A stretch of DNA of 64,000 nt. It comes from Streptomyces sp. NRRL F-6492. GTDB taxonomy: Bacteria; Actinomycetota; Actinomycetes; Streptomycetales; Streptomycetaceae. The stretch lies in assembly GCF_001280125.1 (NCBI RefSeq), contig NZ_LGEG01000013.1:45563-109562 (forward strand), read 5' to 3'. Position numbers and translations under genes: made by a program. Every line of letters begins with the position of its first letter. Position 1 is the first letter of the stretch. Under the pieces are notes generated by a model, which was given only the letters and a program-made list of their open reading frames with translations, was not told the DNA's origin and did no database searches. Shown piece after piece: positions 7,030 to 17,586 of this stretch.

Positions 7030-8463
7030 ATGGCACGGATTGTGGTGATCGGCGCGGGACTCGGCGCCATGGCGACGGCGGCCCGGCTGGCCGTGGCGGG
7101 CCACCGGGTGACGGTGTACGAGCGGGGGCCGGAGCACGGCGGAGCGGTGGGCCGGTTCGCGCGCGACGGCTTCGCCTTCGACACGGGCCCGGGGCTGCTG
7201 CACCTGCCCGCCGTCTACCGGGACCTGTTCGTCAAGACGGGCAAGGAGCCCCTGGAGCGGTGCGTCACCCTGACGCAGGTCGATCCGGCGGCCCGTCACG
7301 TCTTCGCCGACGGCACGCGCGTGGACCTGCCGAACGCCTCCCGGGCCGGCACGGTCGCCGCCCTGGACGCGGCGCTCGGCGCGGGCGCGGGCGAGCGCTG
7401 GGGCGACTTCCTGACCCGGGCCCGCGAGGCCTGGGACCGCACCCGCCGGCCGCTCCTGGAGGAGCCGCAGCCGGCCGACCCGGCGCCGCTCGCCCGCGAG
7501 CCGTACCCGGCCCCGAAGGCGGGCCTGCTGCGCCGTCCGACGACGACGCTGGCGCAGGTCGGGGCGCGGGAGCTGCGCGACCCGCGGCTCGCCGCCCTCC
7601 TGGACGCGTACGCGTGGTCGTACGGCTTCGACCCGGCCGACGCCCCGGCCTCGGCCGCCGTCCTGCCGTACATGGAGCAGACCTTCGGCAGCTGGTACGT
7701 GGCGGGGGGCCTGCGGGCGCTCGCCGACGCGGTGTACGAGCGGTGCCGCGAGCGGCGGGTGGAGTTCGTCTTCGGCGCGCCGGTGGAGGACGTCCTGGAG
7801 GAGGACGGCCGGGCGGCCGGCGTGCGGCTGGCCGGGGGCGAGGAGGTCGCCGCCGACCACGTGGTGTCCGGGGCGCCGGTGCCCGCGCTCCACCGCGAGC
7901 ACGTCGTCGCGTGGGAGCGGGGCGACGACCTGCCGCGCCACCAGGCCCTCGGCACGAGCCGGGTGACGGTCTGTCTGGCCCTGCGCGGGCCCCGGGAGGC
8001 GGGCGCGGTCCACCGCACGGTCGTGCACGCGGACGGCGGGCGGCCGGCGGTGACCGTGCTGCGCCCGGACGACCCGGCGCTGCGCCCGGACGCGGACCAC
8101 GAGGCGGTGACGGTCACGGCGACGGTCCGCACCGCTCCGGAGCGGGAGTGGGAGGCGTTCGCCGACCGGATGGCGGAGGCGGCCGGGCGGGCGGTGCCGG
8201 GCCTCCGGGAGCGGCTGCTGTGGCGGCACGTGCGCACCCCGGAGGACGTGCGGCGGGACACCGGAGCGGCCGAGGTGCCCGGGCCCGCGCTGGCCGGGGC
8301 GGACGGGCGGCTGCTCCCGGCCGGGAACCGCTCGCCGCTGCCGGGCCTGTACTTCGCGGGCGGCTGGTCGCACCCGGGCGGCGGGCTCGCCCACGCGGGC
8401 ATGTCGGGCGCGCTGGTGGCGGGACTGATCGTGGAGGGCGCGGACTTCCGCGGCTCGCGGTGA
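7030..8463 (+). CDS. CrtI-like FAD-dependent phytoene-desaturase-family oxidoreductase
   Basis: A 477-residue flavoprotein. The N-terminus IVVIGAGLGAMATAARLAVAGHRVTVYERG is an FAD-binding Rossmann motif ending in the ribose-binding acidic residue (quoted here as separate parts: GAGLGAM, VTVYERG). The C-terminal GLYFAGGWSHPGGGLAHAGMSG is the second FAD-binding signature of carotenoid desaturases and their relatives. No phytoene synthase or other carotenoid gene is nearby, so the substrate is open; it could act on an isoprenoid or on another amine/alkene. ATG 7030 follows a TAGGCT -10 hexamer (7017-7022) by seven bases, indicating a leaderless transcript, and the Rossmann motif starts at residue 3, supporting this start. 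Confidence 0.75.
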   Translation: MARIVVIGAGLGAMATAARLAVAGHRVTVYERGPEHGGAVGRFARDGFAFDTGPGLLHLPAVYRDLFVKTGKEPLERCVTLTQVDPAARHVFADGTRVDLPNASRAGTVAALDAALGAGAGERWGDFLTRAREAWDRTRRPLLEEPQPADPAPLAREPYPAPKAGLLRRPTTTLAQVGARELRDPRLAALLDAYAWSYGFDPADAPASAAVLPYMEQTFGSWYVAGGLRALADAVYERCRERRVEFVFGAPVEDVLEEDGRAAGVRLAGGEEVAADHVVSGAPVPALHREHVVAWERGDDLPRHQALGTSRVTVCLALRGPREAGAVHRTVVHADGGRPAVTVLRPDDPALRPDADHEAVTVTATVRTAPEREWEAFADRMAEAAGRAVPGLRERLLWRHVRTPEDVRRDTGAAEVPGPALAGADGRLLPAGNRSPLPGLYFAGGWSHPGGGLAHAGMSGALVAGLIVEGADFRGSR

Positions 8464-8469
8464 CGCGGC

Positions 8470-8494
8470 GCGTCCGCGGCGGGGCCGCGGACGC
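8470..8494. terminator. Bidirectional hairpin between convergent genes
   Basis: An 11-bp perfect stem (GCGTCCGCGGC / GCCGCGGACGC) with a GGG loop lies between the convergent CrtI-like gene (plus) and the gene ending at 8507 (minus), so it can terminate both. Confidence 0.65.
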
Positions 8495-8506
8495 CGACCG
8501 CGTACC

Positions 8507-9334
8507 TCAGTACCGGTACTGCTGCTGGTCGTCCTGGTGCGGCTCGTGGCCGTACGGTCCCGGGGCCTGCTGCTGCGGCTCCGGCTCGGTGTCCCGCTGC
8601 TGCGGGACCCAGACCCCGCCGGGCGGGGTGTCGTAGGTGTACGAGGGGGCGTAGGGGTCGCCGTAGTACGAGCCGTACTGCTGGCCGTCCGTGCCCGGAC
8701 CGATGTAGGGGTCGGAGTAGGCGGCGTACTGCTGCTGCCCGGCGGCCCCGTAGTCGTACCCCTGCTGGGGGGCGGGCTGCTCGTACCCCTGGCCGTATCC
8801 CTGGTCGTATCCCGCCGCGTGGGGGGCGTGGGCCGCCGGGTCGTAGCCGTGGTCGGCGGCGGGGGCGGTGTCGCGGCCGGTGTCGTAGACCCCGTACTGG
8901 CCGGTGTCGTCGGGCATCGGCAGGGGCTCGTAGACCGCCGTGCTCCCGGCGTCCGCCTCCGGGTGCTCCCCGGGGCCGTGGTGGCCGGCGTCCGACTCGT
9001 CGTAGGAGAGTCCGGTGACCTCCAGGGTGGGTCCGGCCCGGTCCGGCGCGCCGGACCTGCGGCGGCGGCTCGCGCCCGGGTTGCCGCCGATCGCCCAGCC
9101 GGTGGAGAAGCCGCGGCGGAACGAGAGCGTCACGTAGGTCTGGCCGACGGCGAAGGCGAGCGCGCCGGCGACGATCACCGGGACCGAGGGCAGCAGGACG
9201 CCCAGGACCACGAAGAGGAAGCCACAGAAGGCGAGCACGCGCCAGCGCAGCCGCGCCTTGTACTGGAGGAGCACCTCCCCCAGCAGCCACAGCGCGACCA
9301 CGCCGAACGCGATGTAGAGGACCGTCCACCCCAT
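8507..9334 (-). CDS. Membrane protein with Gln/Tyr-rich low-complexity tail
   Basis: A 275-residue protein of unknown function. The first ~75 residues hold two or three membrane helices (for example WTVLYIAFGVVALWLLGEVLL and VLAFCGFLFVVLGVLLPSV, cited as segments starting at residues 3 and 33). The remainder, after an Arg patch SRRRRSG, is a ~190-residue soluble tail whose last half is built from Tyr, Gln, Gly, Pro and Asp with units like GYDQGYGQGYEQ and PYIGPGTDGQQYGSYYGDPY. Such composition resembles the intrinsically disordered tails of actinobacterial membrane proteins. Start ATG 9334 is the first residue of the hydrophobic domain. It lies upstream of no obvious partner; metF follows divergently placed upstream on the same strand. 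Confidence 0.7.
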   Translation of the reverse strand: MGWTVLYIAFGVVALWLLGEVLLQYKARLRWRVLAFCGFLFVVLGVLLPSVPVIVAGALAFAVGQTYVTLSFRRGFSTGWAIGGNPGASRRRRSGAPDRAGPTLEVTGLSYDESDAGHHGPGEHPEADAGSTAVYEPLPMPDDTGQYGVYDTGRDTAPAADHGYDPAAHAPHAAGYDQGYGQGYEQPAPQQGYDYGAAGQQQYAAYSDPYIGPGTDGQQYGSYYGDPYAPSYTYDTPPGGVWVPQQRDTEPEPQQQAPGPYGHEPHQDDQQQYRY

Positions 9335-9388
9335 GCCCCGCCGCCCCTCTCCACGGTCACCGCCGCGGGTCGGGGCGGGTACGACCGG

Positions 9389-10306
9389 TCACGACTGCTG
9401 GTGCAGTCCGAGATTCTCGTAGATCTCGAGTGTCGCGGTGGAGCTGTTGAGCGTGATGAAGTGCAGTCCGGGGACGCCCTCGGACAGCAGACGCGCGCAG
9501 AACTCCGTCGCGAACTCGATACCGATGGAGCGTACAGCGGCGGGATCGTCCTTGACGGCGAGGATGCGGTCTTTCACGCGCGCCGGGAAGGCGGCGTTGC
9601 TCAGCTGGGGCAGCCGGTCGAGGGTCTTCACGTTCACGACGGGCATGACCTCGGGGATGATCGGGGTCTCGCAGCCCGCCTTGACCACGCTGTCGCGGAG
9701 CCGCAGGTAGTTCTCCGGGTCGAAGAACATCTGGGTGATGGCGTAGTCGGCGCCCGCGCGGCACTTGTCCACGAAGTGCCGGACGTCCGTGTCCCAGTCG
9801 GTGGAGCGGGGGTGCATCTCGGGGAAGGCGGCGACGCCGACGCAGAAGTCGCCCGACTCCTTGATCAGCCGGACCAGGTCGGCGGCGTACCGGACCCCCT
9901 CCGGGTGCTCGATCCACTCGCCCAGCGGGTCGCCCGGCGGGTCGCCCCGGACGGCGAGCATGTTGCGGATGCCGGCGTCGGCGTACTGGCCGAGGATGTT
10001 GCGCAGCTCGGCGACGGACTGGTCGACGGCCGTGAGGTGCGCGACGGGGGTGAGCGTGCTGTCGGAGGCGATCTTCTGGGTGGCCTTCACCGTGCCGCCC
10101 CGGGTGGTGCCGCCGGCGCCGTAGGTCACGGAGACGAAGCTGGGGCCGACCGCCTCGACGCGGCGCATGGCCTTCCAGAGGGACTGCTCACCCTTCTCGG
10201 TCCGGGGCGCGTAGAACTCGAAGGAGTACGACGTGCCGCCGGAGGCGAGGATGTCGCGGACCGTGCGGGCGCGGTCCGAGCGGACGGAAGCGGTACCAAG
10301 GGCCAT
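9389..10306 (-). CDS. metF: 5,10-methylenetetrahydrofolate reductase
   Basis: A 305-residue flavoenzyme of the MTHFR family, the usual bacterial length. It reduces 5,10-methylene-THF to 5-methyl-THF, the methyl donor for methionine synthesis. Visible hallmarks are the N-terminal [19 protein letters not shown], the conserved [12 protein letters not shown], the FAD-binding RGDPPGDP region, the DRYFVKKC-equivalent [19 protein letters not shown], and a C-terminal HFITLN before the strand end. ATG 10306 is the natural start, four residues before the family homology. A cluster of GTGTCC/GGACAC repeats lies just upstream (10345-10377) and may be an operator. The 54-bp gap to the next gene shows no obvious coupling. 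Confidence 0.95.
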   Translation of the reverse strand: MALGTASVRSDRARTVRDILASGGTSYSFEFYAPRTEKGEQSLWKAMRRVEAVGPSFVSVTYGAGGTTRGGTVKATQKIASDSTLTPVAHLTAVDQSVAELRNILGQYADAGIRNMLAVRGDPPGDPLGEWIEHPEGVRYAADLVRLIKESGDFCVGVAAFPEMHPRSTDWDTDVRHFVDKCRAGADYAITQMFFDPENYLRLRDSVVKAGCETPIIPEVMPVVNVKTLDRLPQLSNAAFPARVKDRILAVKDDPAAVRSIGIEFATEFCARLLSEGVPGLHFITLNSSTATLEIYENLGLHQQS

Positions 10307-10344
10307 ACCGGCAGGTTAGACGGGGTGCGGCGGGCCGCGTGTGC

Positions 10345-10377
10345 CGTGTCCGATCGGTGGACACTTTTTCGGACACG
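10345..10377. promoter_or_regulatory. Inverted CGTGTCCGA/TCGGACACG repeat upstream of metF
   Basis: A 9-bp inverted repeat (arms 10345-10353 and 10369-10377) encloses a second inverted pair GTGTCC/GGACAC and a T5 run; another TGGACAC lies near 10411. It sits between metF (start 10306) and the end of thiE (10431), so it may be a metF operator or the thiE terminator. Confidence 0.4.
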
Positions 10378-10430
10378 TTCCGGGCGGCGGGCCGTCGGCC
10401 GTCCGGGTCGTGGACACGGACCGGCCGGCC

Positions 10431-11084
10431 TCAGCCTCCGGCGCGCTCCCGGACGCGCTTGGCGAGGGCGGCGGTCGCGGCGGCCGGGTCGTCGGCCTCG
10501 GTGATCGCCCGGACGACGACGATCCGGCGCGCGCCCGCGTCCAGGACCTCGTCGAGGTTGGTCTCGTCGATGCCGCCGATGGCGAACCAGGGACGGTCCT
10601 GGGCCAGGCCCGCCGCGTACCGCACGAGGCCGAGCCCCGGCGCGTACCGTCCGGGCTTGGTGGGGGTGGGCCAGCAGGGGCCGGTGCAGAAGTAGTCCAC
10701 GCCCGGCTCGGCGGCGGCCGCGGCCACCTCGGCCTCGGCGTGGCAGGAGCGGCCGATCAGGACCTCGTCGCCGAGGATCGCGCGGGCGGCGGGGACGGGG
10801 AGGTCGCCCTGGCCGAGGTGGAGGACGTCGGAGCCGATGGCGTGGGCGACGTCGGCCCGGTCGTTCACGGCGAGGAGCCTGCCGTGCCGGCGGGCGGCGT
10901 CGGCGAGGACGGCGAGGTGCTCCAGCTCCTCGGCGGCCTCCATGCCCTTGTCGCGGAGCTGCACGACGTCCACGCCGGAGGAGAGCACGGCGTCGAGGAA
11001 GGCGGGCAGGTCGCCCTGGCGCTTCCGGGCGTCGGTGCACAGGTAGAGCCGGGCGTCGGCGAGGCGCTCGCGAGGCGTGGGCAT
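10431..11084 (-). CDS. thiE: Thiamine phosphate synthase
   Basis: A 217-residue TIM-barrel enzyme that joins HMP-PP and thiazole phosphate to give thiamine phosphate. Family marks are VVQLRDKGM near residue 40, [26 protein letters not shown] in the middle (segments [10 protein letters not shown] and HLGQGDLP), IGRSCH, then [17 protein letters not shown] and a C-terminal [10 protein letters not shown] phosphate-binding loop. ATG 11084 is preceded by a GGGGGGAA purine run and starts directly with the enzyme fold; the frame extends upstream only through repetitive DNA. I see no THI-box on its leader, unlike the thiO operon at 13.1 kb, so its control may differ. Confidence 0.93.
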   Translation of the reverse strand: MPTPRERLADARLYLCTDARKRQGDLPAFLDAVLSSGVDVVQLRDKGMEAAEELEHLAVLADAARRHGRLLAVNDRADVAHAIGSDVLHLGQGDLPVPAARAILGDEVLIGRSCHAEAEVAAAAAEPGVDYFCTGPCWPTPTKPGRYAPGLGLVRYAAGLAQDRPWFAIGGIDETNLDEVLDAGARRIVVVRAITEADDPAAATAALAKRVRERAGG

Positions 11085-11116
11085 GGGTGGGTTCCCCCCG
11101 TCGGTGTCGCGGGCGC

Positions 11117-11149
11117 CGCGACGGCCGGTCCCGGGGACCGGCCGTCGCG
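11117..11149. repeat. 15-bp perfect hairpin in the thiE leader region
   Basis: Arms 11117-11131 and 11135-11149 are fully complementary around a CGG loop. An alternative pairing GGTGTCGCG (11103-11111) with CGCGACACC (11146-11154) competes with it. It lies 33 bp upstream of the thiE start on the template side and could be a leader structure or operator. Confidence 0.5.
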
Positions 11150-11159
11150 ACACCCGCTG

Positions 11160-11406
11160 ATGGTGTCTTCGGTGCGCACCGGGCGGCGCGCGCCAGGCGG
11201 TACGTGTCGGGCGGCGTGCGCCCGGTGGCACATGCCGGACCGCGCGCGCCGGGCGGCACGTGCCGTTCGGCGCCGCCGTCCGCCATCGTGCGCCGGGCGG
11301 TGCGCGTCAGGGCACGTACGTAGGGCGGCGCGCGCCGGACCGCGTGCGCCGGGCGGTGTGCGTCAGGCCGTGTGCGCGGGGCGCCGCGCGCGCCGGACCG
11401 TGCGCG
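11160..11406. repeat. Degenerate GC-rich repeat tract, non-coding
   Basis: About 245 bp made of drifting copies of a unit like GTGCGCCGGGCGGTGTGCGTC and GCGCGCCGGACCG. All frames give Arg/Ala/Gly-rich nonsense and no Shine-Dalgarno or conserved domain is seen. It fills the gap between thiE and the Rv2175c-like gene (both minus strand). Confidence 0.6.
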
Positions 11407-11772
11407 TCAGACGGCGAGCGCCTGGGCGCGGCGCTTCACCTCCGTGCCGCGGTTCTCGCCGAGCGCCTGCGCGGGCGTGCCCGGCAGGCTCTCGTCCGGA
11501 GTGAAGAGCCACTCCAGCATCTCCTCGTCGGTGAAGCCGTCGTCCCGCAGCAGGGTCAGGGTCCCGGTGAGGCCCTTGACGACCTTGTCGCCCTGGATGA
11601 AGGCGGCGGGCACCTGAAGTGCGTTGTTCTCTCCGCGGCGCACGGCGATGAGCTGGCCCTCCTTGACCAGCTGCCGCACGCGCGTCACCTCGACATCGAG
11701 CATCTCCGCGATGTCGGGCAGGTAGAGCCAGGCGGGGACGAGAGCATCGATCTTTGCGTCAATCTCGGTCAC
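11407..11772 (-). CDS. Rv2175c-family winged-helix DNA-binding protein
   Basis: A 121-residue protein with an N-terminal helix-turn-helix (LYLPDIAEMLDVEVTRVRQLV, residues about 16-36, quoted in part: DIAEMLDVEVTRVRQL) and the C-terminal regulatory half GDKVVKGLTGTLTLLRDDGFTDEEMLEWLF typical of Rv2175c. In M. tuberculosis Rv2175c is adjacent to pknL and is its phosphorylation substrate; here a PASTA kinase lies 4 kb away, separated by the thiamine genes. A Thr near the N-terminus is the mycobacterial phosphosite; no Thr other than T2 is seen in the first 28 residues here. A regulator whose targets are unknown. Confidence 0.85.
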   Translation of the reverse strand: MTEIDAKIDALVPAWLYLPDIAEMLDVEVTRVRQLVKEGQLIAVRRGENNALQVPAAFIQGDKVVKGLTGTLTLLRDDGFTDEEMLEWLFTPDESLPGTPAQALGENRGTEVKRRAQALAV

Positions 11773-11814
11773 GTGACAAGCCTGCCATCCCCGACCGACA
11801 GCCGGTAGTCGGGC

Positions 11815-13029
11815 CTACCCGACTGCCGCCTTCAGGGGTACGGAAGGGTCCGCCGCGCGGGCCCGGTCGATCGGGGTCGCGGCCTCGATCAGCTTGCGGC
11901 CCTGGGCCAGGTCGCGGGGGCGGCCGACGGTGAGGAGGGCCACCGGCACCCCGGCGCGCAGCCAGAGCGCCGACCAGGTCTCGTCCGCCGGGTCGCCGCG
12001 CCACAGCAGCTCGTCCGCGCCCGCGTGGTGTCCCGCGTACTGGACGAAGCGCCCGAACTGCTCGGACCAGAAGTACGGCACGGGGTCGTAGGGACCGGCG
12101 TCGGCGCCGGTGATGCCGGCGGCGACCGTGCGCGGGCCCTGGAGGGCGTTGTCCCAGTGGTGGACGAGGAGGCGCTCGCCGTAGCGGGCGGAGGGGAAGG
12201 AGGCGCAGTCCCCGACCGCGTACACGTCGGGCAGGGAGGTGCGCAGCCGGTCGTCGGCGGTGACGGCGCCGCTCGGGTCGAGGGCGATGCCGGAGCCGGC
12301 GAGCCAGCCGGTGGCGGGGCGCGCGCCGATGCCGACGACGACGGCCTCGGCGGGCAGTTCGCGGCCGTCGGCGAGGAGGACCCGGCCGGGCTCGACCGCG
12401 TCCACGCGCGCGTGGGTGAGGAGTTCGGCGCCGTTCGCCGCGTACCACCCGGCCATGGGGGCGGCGACCTCGGCGGGCAGGGTTCCGGCGAGCGGGAGGT
12501 CCGCGGCCTCGACGACGGTGACGGCGCAGCCGGCCCCGAGCGCGGCGGTGGCGAACTCGGCGCCGATCCAGCCGGCGCCGACGACCACGACGGTGTGGCG
12601 GCGCTCCAGGACGGGCCCGAGGCGCACGGCGTCGTCGAGGGTGCGCAGCAGGTGGACGCCGGGGACGCCCCCGGAGCCGGGCAGGGCGACCGGGTGGGCG
12701 CCGGTGGCGATCACCAGGGTGTCGTACGCGACGGGTCCGGCCTCGGTGTCGACCTCGTGGTCGGCGGCGCGCAGTCCGGTGACGTCCACGCCGAGCCGGA
12801 GTTCGACGCCGAGGTCCTCGAAGTCGACGTCGAAGGCGGAGTCCTCGGCCTTTCCGAGGAGGACCGCCTTGGAGAGCGGGGGCCGGTCGTAGGGCTGGTG
12901 GGGTTCGGCCCCGATGAGGGTCACGGGACCGGTGAAGCCCTGCTCGCGCAGGGCGACGGCGGTCTGGACGCCCGCCATCCCGGCGCCGACGACCACGACG
13001 CGCCGCTGGGTCTGCTTCTGCTCGCTCAC
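11815..13029 (-). CDS. Ferredoxin-reductase-type NAD(P)H:FAD oxidoreductase
   Basis: A 404-residue two-dinucleotide flavoprotein. FAD site GAGMAGVQTA lies near residue 15, the family motif PYDRPPLSK at about 46-54, TGAHP at about 110, a second Rossmann motif VVVVGAGWIGAEFAT near 147-161 for NAD(P)H, and the C-terminal FAD segment VYAVGDCASFP near 267-277. The domain order is that of putidaredoxin/rhodocoxin reductases, which pass electrons from NADH to a [2Fe-2S] ferredoxin for P450s or dioxygenases. No P450 or ferredoxin is adjacent, so the partner is unknown. ATG 13029 is divergent from the TPP-controlled thiO operon. Confidence 0.88.
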   Translation of the reverse strand: MSEQKQTQRRVVVVGAGMAGVQTAVALREQGFTGPVTLIGAEPHQPYDRPPLSKAVLLGKAEDSAFDVDFEDLGVELRLGVDVTGLRAADHEVDTEAGPVAYDTLVIATGAHPVALPGSGGVPGVHLLRTLDDAVRLGPVLERRHTVVVVGAGWIGAEFATAALGAGCAVTVVEAADLPLAGTLPAEVAAPMAGWYAANGAELLTHARVDAVEPGRVLLADGRELPAEAVVVGIGARPATGWLAGSGIALDPSGAVTADDRLRTSLPDVYAVGDCASFPSARYGERLLVHHWDNALQGPRTVAAGITGADAGPYDPVPYFWSEQFGRFVQYAGHHAGADELLWRGDPADETWSALWLRAGVPVALLTVGRPRDLAQGRKLIEAATPIDRARAADPSVPLKAAVG

Positions 13030-13085
13030 GCGGCCACCTTACGTACCTGACGCCGCGTCAGGAAGGGCGGGGGTCCGGCCCCCTC

Positions 13086-13113
13086 GTGACGGACGCGCGG
13101 CGGAAGCTAGTCT
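13086..13113 (+). promoter_or_regulatory. Likely promoter of the thiOSG operon
   Basis: A -35-like GTGACG (13086-13091) and a -10-like TAGTCT (13108-13113) separated by 16 bp stand just before the TPP aptamer, placing the transcript start near 13120. Confidence 0.45.
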
Positions 13114-13126
13114 GGCGGGCGTAAAG

Positions 13127-13217
13127 CACTCGCGGGAGCCCGGACGCACCGGGCTGAGAGGGAGGCTGGCCGGCCTCCGACCGTACGAACCTGATCCGGG
13201 TCATGCCGGCGAAGGGA
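13127..13217 (+). ncRNA. TPP (THI-box) riboswitch
   Basis: The conserved THI-box elements are present in order: GGGCTGAGAGG around 13151-13161, a variable P3 hairpin (GGAGGCTGGCCGGCCTCC), then ACCTGATCCGGGTCATGCC at 13189-13207 and GGCGAAGGGAGG closing P1. It binds thiamine pyrophosphate and represses thiOSG. The closing GAAGGGAGG also looks like the Shine-Dalgarno of thiO, so control is probably at translation initiation; no terminator with a T-run lies between it and the ATG. Confidence 0.95.
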
Positions 13218-13231
13218 GGGGCTGGACGCCC

Positions 13232-15542
<2,311 letters not shown>

Positions 15543-15620
15543 GGCCGGGGCCGTCCGGGGCGCCCGTCACAGGTCTGCTGCGGTGCGGGGCGCGCGCACC
15601 GGACGCGTGTGCGCGGCTCG

Positions 15621-15626
15621 TAGACT
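15621..15626 (+). promoter_or_regulatory. -10 hexamer TAGACT of the PASTA kinase gene (leaderless)
   Basis: TAGACT ends seven bases before GTG 15634 and no Shine-Dalgarno is present, the arrangement of leaderless Streptomyces transcripts. Confidence 0.55.
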
Positions 15627-15633
15627 CGTCGCC

Positions 15634-17580
15634 GTGGACACGACCCTTCAGGACCCCCTCGTCGGGCGGCTGCTCGACGGCCGCTACCGCGTCGACGCGC
15701 GCATCGCCGTCGGCGGGATGGCCACGGTCTACCGGGCCGTCGACACCCGCCTCGACCGCGTCCTCGCGCTCAAGGTGATGCACCCGCAGCTGGCGGCCGA
15801 CGCCGCCTTCGTGGAGCGGTTCATCCGCGAGGCCAAGTCGGTCGCCCGGCTCGCGCACCCCAACGTCGTCGGGGTCTTCGACCAGGGCGCCGAGGGCGCG
15901 TACGTCTACCTGGCGATGGAGTACGTCCCGGGCTGCACCCTCCGCGACGTGCTGCGCGAGCGGGGCGCCCTCGCGCCCCGGGCCGCGCTCGACATCCTGG
16001 AGCCGGTGCTCGCCGCGCTCGGCGCCGCGCACCGGGCCGGGTTCGTGCACCGGGACATGAAGCCGGAGAACGTCCTGATAGGGGACGACGGCCGGGTGAA
16101 GGTCGCGGACTTCGGCCTCGTGCGGGCCGTGGGCTCGGCGACCGCCACCACCGGCTCCGTCCTCGGCACGGTCTCGTACCTGGCGCCGGAGCAGATCGAG
16201 CACGGCACCGCCGACACCCGCGCCGACGTGTACGCCTGCGGCGTCGTCCTGTACGAGATGCTGACCGGCGCCAAGCCGCACGCGGGCGACACGCCCGCCC
16301 AGGTGCTCTACCGGCACCTGAACACGGACGTCCCCGCGCCCTCGGCCGCCGTCCCGGGCCTGGCCCCGGGGCTCGACGGGCTGGTCGCGGCCGCCGCCGC
16401 CCGCTCCCCCGAGGCCCGCCCGTACGACGCCGTCGCCCTGCTCGGCCTGGTCCTGGAGGCCCGCGCCGCGCTCACCGACGAGCAGCTGGACGCGGTGCCG
16501 CCGCAGGCGCGGCCCGGGGACCGGGACACCGCCGGGGACCGGACGAGCGTGATCGCCCGCGCCGTGCCGGCCGAGGAGCGCACCAGCGTGATCGACCTCC
16601 CGCCGCCGGCGGAGACCGACGCCCGGGAGGTGCGGCACACCGGCCGGATGCCGGCGCCCGAGCCGCCCGCGGCCCCCGCCGCCCGCCAGCTGCCCCCGCG
16701 CGGCCCGCTGCTCGTGATCGCCGCCGTCCTGCTCGTCCTCGGCCTGGGCGCCGGGGTCTGGTACATCAACTCCGGCCAGTTCACCCGCGTCCCGGCCGTC
16801 CTCGGCCAGACCGAGGCCGCCGCGACGCAGCGGATCACCGGCGCCGGACTGGACGTCGGCACCACGAAGCGCGCCTTCAGCGACGTGTACGAGCGCGGCA
16901 CCGTCATGGCCGTCGACCCGGCCCCCGGCGAGCGCCTGCGGGGCAACGGCACGGTCGTCCTGACCCTCTCCCGGGGCCCGGAGATCGTGAAGGTGCCCCA
17001 CCTGGTGGACAAGCCGCTCGCCGAGGCCAGGAAGGCCCTGGAGAAGGAGGGCCTGGTCGCGGGGGTGGTCACCCGCGAGTTCAGCGACTCCGTCGCCCGG
17101 GGGGCCGTGATCGGCTCCGACCCCGAGCCGGGCACCGAGCGCGCCCCCGACTCGGCGATCGCCCTGGTGGTCAGCAAGGGCTCCCCGATCGACGTGCCCG
17201 ACGTGACCGGCGAGACCGTCGCCGACGCCACGGCCGCGCTCCAGGAGGCCGGGCTCACCGTCCGGGTCGCGCCCGAACGGGTCGCCTCCCCGCAGGACGC
17301 AGGCTCGGTCGCCGCCCAGTCCCTCCCGGAGGGCAGCCGCGCCGCCGAGGGCGACGCGATCACCCTCACCGTCTCCAAGGGCCCCGAGATGATCGAGGTC
17401 CCCGACGTCACCGGCGAGACGGCCGAGGACGCGCGGGCGGCCCTGGAGGACGCGGGCTTCGAGGTGGAGCTCAAGAAGACCTTCCCGTACCTCGGCGACA
17501 CGGTCGCGAGCCAGTCCGCGGAGGGCGGCTCCACCGCCCCCGAGGGCTCCACGATCACCCTCACGATCAAGGGACTGTAG
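15634..17580 (+). CDS. PASTA-domain Ser/Thr protein kinase
   Basis: A 648-residue PknB-type receptor kinase. The kinase domain spans about residues 15-275: Gly loop IAVGGMATVYRA near 25-36, ALKVM Lys near 49, catalytic HRDMKPEN near 139-146, DFG near 158 and an activation loop with several Thr (SATATTGSVLGT). A juxtamembrane linker with RTSVI repeats leads to one membrane helix at about 357-379. Four extracellular PASTA repeats of ~67 residues follow, each with VPDVTG-like starts and SKGPE-like ends; they bind muropeptides in relatives. The best match is PknL, whose mycobacterial gene adjoins Rv2175c and aroG, both also near here. GTG 15634 follows a leaderless promoter. Confidence 0.93.
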   Translation: MDTTLQDPLVGRLLDGRYRVDARIAVGGMATVYRAVDTRLDRVLALKVMHPQLAADAAFVERFIREAKSVARLAHPNVVGVFDQGAEGAYVYLAMEYVPGCTLRDVLRERGALAPRAALDILEPVLAALGAAHRAGFVHRDMKPENVLIGDDGRVKVADFGLVRAVGSATATTGSVLGTVSYLAPEQIEHGTADTRADVYACGVVLYEMLTGAKPHAGDTPAQVLYRHLNTDVPAPSAAVPGLAPGLDGLVAAAAARSPEARPYDAVALLGLVLEARAALTDEQLDAVPPQARPGDRDTAGDRTSVIARAVPAEERTSVIDLPPPAETDAREVRHTGRMPAPEPPAAPAARQLPPRGPLLVIAAVLLVLGLGAGVWYINSGQFTRVPAVLGQTEAAATQRITGAGLDVGTTKRAFSDVYERGTVMAVDPAPGERLRGNGTVVLTLSRGPEIVKVPHLVDKPLAEARKALEKEGLVAGVVTREFSDSVARGAVIGSDPEPGTERAPDSAIALVVSKGSPIDVPDVTGETVADATAALQEAGLTVRVAPERVASPQDAGSVAAQSLPEGSRAAEGDAITLTVSKGPEMIEVPDVTGETAEDARAALEDAGFEVELKKTFPYLGDTVASQSAEGGSTAPEGSTITLTIKGL

Positions 17581-17586
17581 AAACCC

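Noticed and set aside
11084..11160. TPP riboswitch in front of thiE
   Set aside because: No CTGAGA or ACCTGAT element on the minus strand; only the thiO operon has the THI-box.
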